The notes under the pieces were generated by a model that saw only the letters and a program-made list of their open reading frames with translations, searched no databases and was not told the origin of the DNA. A stretch of 11,791 nt of DNA from contig DATGPZ010000120.1 of the NCBI GenBank assembly GCA_035304485.1, positions 1 through 11,791 of the forward strand, written 5' to 3'. Every line of letters starts with the position of its first letter. Position 1 is the first letter of the stretch. Shown in pieces: positions 1 to 6,061 of this stretch. The position numbers were made by a program, and so were the translations under genes. This DNA comes from ZC4RG17 sp035304485. Its GTDB lineage: Bacteria; Actinomycetota; Acidimicrobiia; Spongiisociales; ZC4RG35.

Positions 1-503
1 CTGGGCTCTTTCACCGTCACGCCGGTGTGGTGGGGCGTCCAGCGAACGACATAGTCGACCGCCCCCTCCACCGGAACCCATTCGAGCGTGACCCGTCCCG
101 GTTCCACCGTGGCGTCGATGTCGGTCGGAGTTGCGGGGGCGGGGACTTCCATCGTGGTGAACTCGGCCGGCTCCGACCAGGTCGATGGCTCGAAGAGCAC
201 CTCGATGCGAATCTGGTACGTCTGGCCCGGGAAGAGGCCGGTCAGCTCGATACGGTTCTCGTAGGCGAACATGTAGGTCGTCGACCAACCGCGCTGGAGC
301 TGGACGCGATAGGTGTCTGGTGACCGCCCTGTTGGTGGCTCCCATTGCACCACGGCGCTGGTGGGGCCTACTTCCGTCGCCTGCACATCGTGGACGACGT
401 CGTGTTCGTCGTCGGCCAGCGCCACCGAGCCGAAGGCGACGGCGGCGGAGAATGCCGTAATCACCACCCAGCGAAGCCGTGTGGGAGTCTGTCGGTCGAG
501 CAT
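1..503 (-). CDS. Exported fibronectin type III domain protein, N-terminal part (runs off left edge)
   Basis: Reading the minus strand from ATG at 503 gives 167 open codons to the window edge, with no stop. Residues 1-30 form a signal peptide: Arg residues near the N-terminus, a hydrophobic core around 12-28, and an ALA|DD-type cleavage site near residue 30. Residues about 36-119 look like one fibronectin type III domain, with TSAVVQWEPP, a YRVQLQ strand and LFPGQTYQIRIEV. A second begins near 122, with VTLEWVPVEGAVDYVVRW. A GAGGAG ribosome-binding site (plus-strand CTCCTC at 510-515) lies 6 nt before the ATG, which fixes the start. FN3 modules usually mediate protein or carbohydrate contacts in secreted or surface proteins. 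No catalytic domain is visible in this part, so the function is open. The gene is divergent from the DUF1801 gene, and the 504-656 gap must carry both promoters. No stop codon or C-terminus is available here. Confidence 0.85.
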   Translation of the reverse strand, partial: MLDRQTPTRLRWVVITAFSAAVAFGSVALADDEHDVVHDVQATEVGPTSAVVQWEPPTGRSPDTYRVQLQRGWSTTYMFAYENRIELTGLFPGQTYQIRIEVLFEPSTWSEPAEFTTMEVPAPATPTDIDATVEPGRVTLEWVPVEGAVDYVVRWTPHHTGVTVKEP

Positions 504-656
504 CCGCTTCTCCTCGGAATCGGGTCTTCCCTTCCCACTACGGAGAGGAAGCGCCTCTGGTTCGCTCACTATCCGACAAAGATCTGGCGAGTCACCTTCG
601 GGGTTAGGTGCAAGCGCAGCCCTACCGTCGGTCACCCGGCGAGAGGTGGAACGGCA

Positions 657-1082
657 ATGCCTGAACGCAAGAGCCCCGGAGGGCCCAAGTTGCTGTCGGG
701 AGGCAATCCCCAGATACCGAAGGGCGAGGGGGACGGGCCCGTCCAGGACTACATCGCTGCCATGCCGGGCTGGAAGCGCCAGGTCGGCGAGCGGCTCGAT
801 TCGCTCATCGAGAGCGTCGTCCCCGATGTTCGCAAGGCCGTGAAGTGGAACCAGCCGTTCTACGGAAACGAGGGGGACGGGTTCTTCCTCTCGTATCGGT
901 GCTACACGAAGTACGTTCAGATCCAGTTCCTCAAGGGAACTTCGTTGGACCCGATGCCGCCCAAGGCTTCGAAGCACGAAGAGGTCCGTTACCTCGACAT
1001 CCACGAAGAGGACGATCTGGACGAAGACCGACTCCGGTCCTGGATCGAGCAGGCCGCCGGCCTGCCCGGCGAGATGATGTGA
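657..1082 (+). CDS. DUF1801 (YdhG-like) domain protein
   Basis: A 141-residue cytosolic protein. Residues about 28-135 resemble the DUF1801/YdhG fold: an N-terminal helix VQDYIAAMPGWKRQ, a second helix ERLDSLIESVVPDVRKAVKW, the turn KWNQPFYG, then strands FFLSYRCYTKYVQIQFLKG and a C-terminal helix DEDRLRSWIEQA. Some family members (Bacillus Fra) have been described as iron chaperones, but most are uncharacterised, so no function is assigned. The frame stays open upstream to 345. I chose ATG 657 because GAGAGGTGGA at 641-650 gives a ribosome-binding site and because the residues encoded upstream look non-coding and overlap the divergent FN3 gene. It has no hydrophobic segment or signal peptide. 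The following importer operon starts after its own promoter and operator region 121 bp downstream, so co-regulation is not implied. Confidence 0.8.
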   Translation: MPERKSPGGPKLLSGGNPQIPKGEGDGPVQDYIAAMPGWKRQVGERLDSLIESVVPDVRKAVKWNQPFYGNEGDGFFLSYRCYTKYVQIQFLKGTSLDPMPPKASKHEEVRYLDIHEEDDLDEDRLRSWIEQAAGLPGEMM

Positions 1083-1165
1083 GGGCTCGAGCCCGGCTCC
1101 GCCTGTACCGGGCATAGCTCCGACTCCGGTTCGTACGTCCTCATCACCCGGGTGCTAGCGTCGCC

Positions 1166-1178
1166 TGCAAACGCTTGC
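1166..1178 (+). promoter_or_regulatory. LacI/GalR-type operator before the permease gene
   Basis: TGCAAACGCTTGC is an imperfect palindrome (arms GCAA/TTGC, centre CG), the form typical of LacI-family operators such as PurR and cre sites. Its first 12 bases (1166-1177) recur in exact reverse complement at 3115-3126, before the binding-protein gene. A TAGCGT hexamer at 1156-1161 could serve as a -10, which would place the operator over the transcription start, a repressing position. The site ends 25 nt before the ATG, just ahead of the GAGGAG ribosome-binding site at 1187-1192. No LacI-family gene is in the window, so the regulator is unknown. Confidence 0.55.
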
Positions 1179-1203
1179 TGTCTCACGAGGAGTTCATCTT
1201 TCG

Positions 1204-3069
1204 ATGAGCCTGAATTCCATCCTGGTTCAGACGCTGAATGGCCTGAGCTTTGGAGCTCTGCTCTTCCTCCTGGCGAGTGGCTTCACGCTCGTCTTCGGGC
1301 TGATGCGGATCGTCAACCTCGCCCACGGGGCCCTGTATCTGGTAGGGGGATACGTGGGGATCGTCACCGCCGTCGGCACCGGGAACTTCCTCCTCGCGCT
1401 CGTAGCCGGGGCAGCCGCGGCCGCGGTGCTGGGTCTCCTCACCGAGCGGGTCCTGCTCCGCAAGGTGCGCGGCATGGAGCTGCCCGAGGTGTTGCTCACC
1501 GTCGGTATCGCCCTCGTGATCGCAGACGTGGCGTTGGCGATATTCGGAGGCAACCCCCAGTCGCTCAGCCCGCCCCAATGGCTCTCGGGAGCCCTCGACC
1601 TCGGTTTCATCGCCTATCCGCGTTACCGCTGGTTCGTCATCGGTCTGGCGGTGCTCGTAGGCATCGGCCTGTATCTCGTCCAGCACAAGACCCGGGTCGG
1701 AGCGATCATGCGGGCTGGGGTCGACGACCGGGAGATGACGGGGATGATGGGCATCGACGTCGATCGGGTGTTCGCGGCGATGTTCGTCTTCGGGTCGGCT
1801 CTCGCAGGGCTCGCCGGGGTCGCCGCCGCGGGTCAGCTGACCATGCGCCCGGGTGCCGACACCGACATCCTCCTGTTCGCCCTCGTCGTGGTGATCGTCG
1901 GAGGATTGGGCAGCGTGTCGGGTGCCGCGGTGGGAAGCGTCCTCATCGGGTTGATCGACTCCTTCTCAAAGGTGTGGATCCCCGAGTTTTCCTACTTCGC
2001 CGTGTTCGCCCCGATGGCGCTGGTGCTCGTGATCCGTCCTCGCGGGCTCTTCGGACTGCGACACACTTCCGAAGCTCCACCTCCTCCTGTCACCGAGGGC
2101 CGGTCGCTCAGCCGCCGTACGATCGCCGTTCTCGTCGCTCTGGGTCTCGGTGCCATCTTCGCCGCCCCTTATGTGCTGCCCCCGTTCCTGGTGTCGCTGC
2201 TCACGCTCGTGTTCATCTCGGGTCTGCTGGCGACGAGCGTCAACCTGCTCGCGGGTGAGGTCGGATTGGTCTCGATCGGGCATGCCGGGATCGCCGCTGC
2301 CGCCGGCTACGGGATCGCCTGGGCGACGGTGAATGGGATGGGGGTGGGCGCCAGCCTGGTGGTGGCGTTCGTCCTCGTCCTGGTCGTGTCGGCCATCTTC
2401 GGTCTCACCACCATGAAGACGAAGGGAATCGTCTATCTGATGATCGCCCTCGCTCTGGGCATGGTCTGCTACGGGCTGGCGTTTCGGCTCTCCAACATCA
2501 CCGGAGGTCAGAACGGCCTCACCGGTATCGAGCGGCCCGGGCCTGTCGACCTGTGGTGGCAGTTCTACTTCTTCGCCGGCGCCGTGTTCGTGCTCGCTCT
2601 CCTCTTCGTGGCGCTCGTCCGCCGTTCGCCGTTCGGGCTCACCCTGCGAGCGATCCGCGACAGCGAGACCCGGGCCGCATCCCTGGGCTACTCGGTGGCG
2701 GGCGCCAAGTTCGTCGCCACGCTGCTGTCGGGGTTGCTGGCAGGAGCGGCCGGGATGCTGGCGGTCTGGAACGCCGAGTTCATCAGCCCCGCCACGGTGT
2801 CGTTCGGGCGGTCGGCGATGGCGGTGGTGATGGTGATCCTCGGGGGCACCGGGACTTTGATGGGACCTCTGGTCGGAGCGGGGGTGGTGGTCGGCTTCGA
2901 GCACATGCTCAGCTCGTACCTCGATCGCTGGCCGACCCTCTTGGGTCTGGTGTTCATCCTCGTGGTCATGTTCATGCCGAACGGCATCATCGGTCAGTTG
3001 AAGCGGCGGATTCGGCCCGTCGGCGACCAGGCCCATCAACCCGTGGAGTCGTTCGAGCCGGTTCCCTGA
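1204..3069 (+). CDS. Fused LivH-LivM branched-chain amino acid-type ABC permease
   Basis: A 621-residue inner-membrane protein that fuses the two permease subunits of a HAAT-type importer, each normally about 290-350 residues. Residues 1-286 are LivH-like: LMRIVNLAHGALYLVGGY, a cytoplasmic loop with TRVGAIMRAGVDDREMTG at 163-180 (the ATPase-coupling region), and ALAGLAGVAAAG followed by IVGGLGSVSGAAVG. A Pro-rich linker at 287-304 (APPPPVTEGR) joins residues 305-603, which are LivM-like: NLLAGEVGLVSIGHAGIAAA at 347-366, ITGGQNGLTG at 432-441, a second coupling loop SPFGLTLRAIRDSETRAASLG at 475-495 and VILGGTGTLMGPLVGA. GAGGAG at 1187-1192 lies 11 nt before the ATG. The gene opens the importer locus and is separated from the binding-protein gene by 103 bp holding a second operator. 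LivH-LivM fusions are known elsewhere, so this is uncommon rather than new. The transported substrate cannot be inferred from the permease. Confidence 0.93.
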   Translation: MSLNSILVQTLNGLSFGALLFLLASGFTLVFGLMRIVNLAHGALYLVGGYVGIVTAVGTGNFLLALVAGAAAAAVLGLLTERVLLRKVRGMELPEVLLTVGIALVIADVALAIFGGNPQSLSPPQWLSGALDLGFIAYPRYRWFVIGLAVLVGIGLYLVQHKTRVGAIMRAGVDDREMTGMMGIDVDRVFAAMFVFGSALAGLAGVAAAGQLTMRPGADTDILLFALVVVIVGGLGSVSGAAVGSVLIGLIDSFSKVWIPEFSYFAVFAPMALVLVIRPRGLFGLRHTSEAPPPPVTEGRSLSRRTIAVLVALGLGAIFAAPYVLPPFLVSLLTLVFISGLLATSVNLLAGEVGLVSIGHAGIAAAAGYGIAWATVNGMGVGASLVVAFVLVLVVSAIFGLTTMKTKGIVYLMIALALGMVCYGLAFRLSNITGGQNGLTGIERPGPVDLWWQFYFFAGAVFVLALLFVALVRRSPFGLTLRAIRDSETRAASLGYSVAGAKFVATLLSGLLAGAAGMLAVWNAEFISPATVSFGRSAMAVVMVILGGTGTLMGPLVGAGVVVGFEHMLSSYLDRWPTLLGLVFILVVMFMPNGIIGQLKRRIRPVGDQAHQPVESFEPVP

Positions 3070-3111
3070 GAATCGATTGCAAAAGGGTCGGGCCGTTTTC
3101 TCGGTGCTGGA

Positions 3112-3140
3112 TTACAAGCGTTTGCAAAATGGACTAGGCT
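3112..3140 (+). promoter_or_regulatory. Promoter with overlapping LacI-type operator before the binding-protein gene
   Basis: CAAGCGTTTGCA at 3115-3126 is the exact reverse complement of the 12-mer at 1166-1177. TTACAA (3112-3117) and TAGGCT (3135-3140) are separated by 17 bp and could act as a weak -35/-10 pair. The operator then covers the -35 and the spacer, where a bound repressor would block RNA polymerase. A further half-site-like ATTGCAAAA lies at 3076-3084. This suggests the binding protein and the genes after it have their own promoter under the same regulator as the permease. The operator repeat is directly visible; the hexamers are poor matches and tentative. Confidence 0.45.
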
Positions 3141-3172
3141 CGCCCCGTCAGAGACGCCGACCAGGAGACGAC

Positions 3173-4537
3173 ATGTCCCTACGACCTCGCAACGGTCTTC
3201 GATATCTCACCCTGATGACGGTGATCGCCCTCGTGCTCGCCGCCTGTGCTCCAGGCGGAAACGAGGCCGAGGCCCCGGCCACCACCGCCGCCTCGGCGAC
3301 GACGGAGGCGACGCCCGACACCACCGCCGCCGAGACCCCGGACACCACAGCCGCCGAATCTCCCGACACGTCCGGTGGAGCGGAAGGAACCGTCAAGGTC
3401 GGTTTCATCTCGCCCACGACCGGATTCGTCGCAGCCCTAGGCACCGACATGCAGCGGGGCTGGAACATGTACTGGGAACAGAACGGGAACACCGTCGATG
3501 GCGTGACCGTCGAGACGGTGTTCGAGGACGATGCCGGGGATCCCGATGTGGCTCTGACCAAGGCTCGTCGTCTGGTCGAAGAGGAACAGGTCGACATCGT
3601 CGCCGGCCCCATCCTCGCCAACACGGCATACGCCGTGGCCGAGTACGTGGCCGGCCAGGGCATCCCGACGTTCCACATCACCGCGGCCGACGACATCACC
3701 CAGCGGGAGCACGATCCCCACGTCCTGCGGGTGGGCTACTCCAGTAGCCAGACCAATTTCCCCGCCGGCCAGTGGGCCTTCGAACAGGGTTACCAGACTG
3801 CCGTGACGATCTGTCCCGACTACGCCTTCGGCTGGGAGAGCTGTGGGGGGTTCGTGTCCGCCTTCACGGAAGCGGGCGGTGAGGTGGTCGAGCAGATCTG
3901 GCATCCGCTCGGCAACCAGGACTTCAGCACCTACGTCACCCAGATCCAGGGGGCGGCCCCCGACGTCGTGTTCGTGGGCTCTGCCGGGGGCGCCGACGCC
4001 ATCCAGCTGTGGAACGCCTGGTCCGACTTCGGCATGGCCGGCACCATCCCCATGGTCGGCAACTGCTGTTTCGCCGATCAGGTCTTCCTGCGCGAGGTCG
4101 GTCCCGACGCCATCGGCGCGGTGCAGTCCTTCACCTACTGGGTGGAAGGCCGCGAGGACGACGAAGTCCAGGCCTTCGTGACCGCCTACGAGGAAGCCCA
4201 CGGTGAGATCCCCTCGTTGTACGCCGCCGGGTCCTACATGATGGCCCAGGTGGTCGCCGAGGCACTGCGCACGACCGGAGGCGAAGTCAATGGAGCCGAG
4301 TTCGTCGAGGCCTCACGCGGGGTGTCCCTCGAGAACAGCCTCTACGGGCCCTTGCAGTTCGACGACTACAACAACGTCGTCGGGCCGGTGTACCAGACAG
4401 AGATCGTCGACCGGGGCGACGGAACCCTCTGGGCCGTAGTCAACGAGACGTTCGACGACGTGAGCCAGTTCTGGAACAAGTCGCCCGAGGAGTACATGGC
4501 GAACCCGGTCTTCACCCGGGACTACCAGGGCAATTGA
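3173..4537 (+). CDS. Lipoprotein substrate-binding protein of a branched-chain amino acid-type ABC importer
   Basis: A 454-residue extracytoplasmic receptor of the Peripla_BP_6 (Leu/Ile/Val-binding, AmiC-like) family. Residues 1-25 are a lipoprotein signal ending in the lipobox LAAC, with Cys25 as the lipidation site. Residues 26-72 form a Thr/Ala/Pro/Glu-rich spacer containing a TPDTTAAE repeat. The binding domain starts at VKVGFISPTTGFVAALG (74-90) and carries the family landmarks ALTKARRLVEEEQVDIVAGP (127-146), PDYAFGWE (215-222) and APDVVFVGSAGG (262-273). Four cysteines (214, 224, 298, 299) could form disulfides outside the cell. The frame is open upstream to 3077, but ATG 3173 is preceded by AGGAG (3163-3167) and directly starts the signal peptide. 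The stop codon overlaps the TTG candidate start of the next gene. The ligand is unknown: the family binds amino acids, amides, urea and aromatic acids, and the linked amidohydrolase points to a hydrolysable nitrogen compound. Confidence 0.93.
   Translation: MSLRPRNGLRYLTLMTVIALVLAACAPGGNEAEAPATTAASATTEATPDTTAAETPDTTAAESPDTSGGAEGTVKVGFISPTTGFVAALGTDMQRGWNMYWEQNGNTVDGVTVETVFEDDAGDPDVALTKARRLVEEEQVDIVAGPILANTAYAVAEYVAGQGIPTFHITAADDITQREHDPHVLRVGYSSSQTNFPAGQWAFEQGYQTAVTICPDYAFGWESCGGFVSAFTEAGGEVVEQIWHPLGNQDFSTYVTQIQGAAPDVVFVGSAGGADAIQLWNAWSDFGMAGTIPMVGNCCFADQVFLREVGPDAIGAVQSFTYWVEGREDDEVQAFVTAYEEAHGEIPSLYAAGSYMMAQVVAEALRTTGGEVNGAEFVEASRGVSLENSLYGPLQFDDYNNVVGPVYQTEIVDRGDGTLWAVVNETFDDVSQFWNKSPEEYMANPVFTRDYQGN
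3311..3370 (+). repeat. 24-bp in-frame tandem repeat in the lipoprotein linker
   Basis: Two full copies (3311-3334 and 3335-3358) and a partial third (from 3359) encode TPDTTAAE, TPDTTAAE and SPDTSG at residues 47-68. The copies differ at several mostly synonymous bases, so this is an aged duplication rather than a recent slip. It lengthens the flexible tether between the lipid anchor and the binding domain. Confidence 0.75.
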
Positions 4538-5331
4538 CCGACGACCGTCTACCCGCGACCCCTCCGTCCGCTTCGGCGGGCGGAGGGGCTCCTCCGCTGG
4601 TGATCGAGGATCTCGTTCACCGCTTCGGCGGTGTGACCGCCGTGGATGGAGTCAGCCTGGAAGTGGCACCTGAGGAGCGGGTGGCGGTGATCGGCCCCAA
4701 CGGAGCCGGCAAGACGACGCTGTTCCGTCTCATCGCCGGCGAATTCCGTCCCTCCGAAGGGAGGATCTCTCTCTTCGGTCAGGATGTGACGCGCCTGCCG
4801 GTTCAGAAACGGGCGCGGATGGGTCTCTCCCGGACGTTCCAGGTCTCCAACCTCTTTCTGAGCTTGACCGCGCTCGAGAACGTGCGGGTAGCGCTCCAGG
4901 CGGCTCGCCCGGACCGATGGACGTTCTGGCGTCGTATTCGCCCTGGTGACGAGTTGGAGGAGCGGGCACGGGAGATCCTCTCTCGGGTGGGCATGGTCGA
5001 GCGGGCCGACGTCCCGACTTCCGACCTGTCCCATGGCGAGCAGCGCCAGCTCGAGATCGCGGTGGCGCTCGCCACCGAACCGAAGTTCCTGCTGCTGGAC
5101 GAGCCGGCGGCCGGATTGTCGGCGGCCGAGCGAACGCTGTTGCGTGAAGCGCTCCAGAATCTCCCCAGGCAACTGCCGTTTCTGTTGATCGAGCACGACA
5201 TGTCATTCGCCATGAACTTGTCCGATCGGGTGCTGTGCCTGGACAACGGCAAGCCGATCGCGCTCGGTCAGCCCCAGGAGGTGCGGTCCGATCCCCATGT
5301 CAAGGCCGTATACCTCGGGAGGGCGGGCTGA
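4534..5331 (+). CDS. LivG-type ABC transporter ATP-binding protein
   Basis: A 265-residue cytoplasmic ATPase that powers the fused permease. In order: Walker A GPNGAGKT (54-61), Q-loop RTFQ (Gln103), signature LSHGEQRQLE (165-174), Walker B FLLLDEP (185-191) and switch His221 (IEHDM). The GDELEERAREIL region before the signature is typical of LivG. The assigned start is TTG 4534, which overlaps the TGA of the binding-protein gene as TTGA. It gives a 21-residue Ala/Pro/Gly-rich extension that family members lack. GTG 4600 (residue 23, just before IEDLVHRFGG) is a plausible alternative start. It is preceded by GGAGG at 4582-4586, and choosing it would leave a 62-bp gap filled by a strong hairpin. 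The stop overlaps the next gene's ATG by one base, so livG and livF are translationally coupled. Confidence 0.93.
   Translation: MTDDRLPATPPSASAGGGAPPLVIEDLVHRFGGVTAVDGVSLEVAPEERVAVIGPNGAGKTTLFRLIAGEFRPSEGRISLFGQDVTRLPVQKRARMGLSRTFQVSNLFLSLTALENVRVALQAARPDRWTFWRRIRPGDELEERAREILSRVGMVERADVPTSDLSHGEQRQLEIAVALATEPKFLLLDEPAAGLSAAERTLLREALQNLPRQLPFLLIEHDMSFAMNLSDRVLCLDNGKPIALGQPQEVRSDPHVKAVYLGRAG
4559..4588 (+). other. 13-bp hairpin with cUUCGg tetraloop; 3' arm can re-pair downstream
   Basis: Bases 4559-4571 pair with 4576-4588 without gaps (one G-U wobble at 4567/4580) around the loop TTCG closed by C-G, the extra-stable cUUCGg tetraloop. There is no T-run, so it is not a typical intrinsic terminator. 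It begins 21 nt after the binding-protein stop. Part of the same 3' arm (4580-4586, GCGGAGG) can instead pair with CCTCCGC at 4591-4597 across a GGCT loop, so the two hairpins exclude each other. Both involve the GGAGG that would serve the GTG start at 4600. Likely roles are protection of the binding-protein mRNA 3' end or control of ATPase translation; both are inferred. Confidence 0.6.
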
Positions 5332-6032
5332 TGCTGGAGATCGAGGGTCTTCACTCCGGCTACGGAAAAGGCACCGTCCTCCACGGAGTCGACCTGCGCG
5401 TGGAGGAGAGGCAGGCGGTGGCGCTGCTGGGACGCAACGGTATGGGAAAGACCACTCTGATCCGCTCTATCTGCGGTCTGGAGCCGCCGACCGTGACGGG
5501 GGGAGAGGTTTCTCTCGCCGGCCAGTCGATCCTCGGCCTCTCGAACTACGAGGTCGCCCGCCGCGGTCTCGCTCTGGTGCCCCAAGGGCGACGCGTTTTC
5601 GGGACGTTGACCGTGGAGGAGAACCTCCAGATCGGATACCAGGCCCGGGACGGAGGCTGGGACCTGAGCCGGGTATACGAACTGTTCCCTCGCTTGGATG
5701 AGAGGCGCAACCAGCCGAGCGGTGTGCTGTCGGGTGGCGAACAGCAGATGCTGGCCATCGGGCGGGCGTTGATGACCAATCCGCTGGTAGTGCTCATGGA
5801 CGAGCCCTCCGAAGGGCTGGCGCCTGCGATCCGGGACGTGGTTCGGGACACGCTGATCAAGCTCAAGGAAGACGGCCAGACGATCCTGGTCGCCGAACAG
5901 AACGTCGACCTGGCACTGGACGTCGCCGATCGCCTGGCGGTGATCGGCGAGAGTGGCCGGATCGAGTGGGAGGGAGATCCCGGGCAGCTCCGCACCGACC
6001 CAGCACTGATGAACGACCTCGTCGGCCTGTAG
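5331..6032 (+). CDS. LivF-type ABC transporter ATP-binding protein
   Basis: A 233-residue ATPase, the usual LivF length. In order: Walker A GRNGMGKT (34-41), Q-loop VPQGRRVF (83-90), signature LSGGEQQML (133-141), Walker B VVLMDEP (153-159) and VAEQN (187-191). Gln190 stands where most ABC ATPases have the switch His. This substitution is normal for LivF proteins and not a defect. ATG 5331 overlaps the TGA of the preceding ATPase gene by one base, and GGGAGGG (5317-5323) gives a ribosome-binding site 7 nt away. The frame extends upstream to 5235, but that stretch overlaps livG and encodes an Arg-rich sequence unlike the family. It pairs with LivG to drive the importer. The amidohydrolase gene follows 29 bp later with its own ribosome-binding site and is most likely in the same transcript. 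Confidence 0.94.
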   Translation: MLEIEGLHSGYGKGTVLHGVDLRVEERQAVALLGRNGMGKTTLIRSICGLEPPTVTGGEVSLAGQSILGLSNYEVARRGLALVPQGRRVFGTLTVEENLQIGYQARDGGWDLSRVYELFPRLDERRNQPSGVLSGGEQQMLAIGRALMTNPLVVLMDEPSEGLAPAIRDVVRDTLIKLKEDGQTILVAEQNVDLALDVADRLAVIGESGRIEWEGDPGQLRTDPALMNDLVGL

Positions 6033-6061
6033 GCCGCCGAACCGATTGGAGGAACAAGACA

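Noticed and set aside
544..558. AGAGG...CCTCT short inverted repeat in the FN3/DUF1801 gap
   Set aside because: Five-base arms in GC-rich DNA are expected by chance, and it is not aligned with any promoter I can identify.
610..623. GTGCAAGCGCAGCC, resembling half of the LacI-type operator
   Set aside because: Only the TGCAAGCG half matches and the other half does not, so it is not a credible third operator.
345..656. Upstream extension of the DUF1801 reading frame
   Set aside because: Overlaps the divergent FN3 gene and its promoter, lies before a good ribosome-binding site at 641-650, and adds residues unlike the family.
1966..3039. 357-codon open frame on the minus strand
   Set aside because: Antisense to the LivM half of the permease. 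The product is extremely charged (runs of His, Asp, Glu, Arg), the usual mirror of a membrane protein gene.
3437..4201. 254-codon open frame on the minus strand
   Set aside because: Antisense to the binding-protein gene, with no motif and no ribosome-binding site I can defend.
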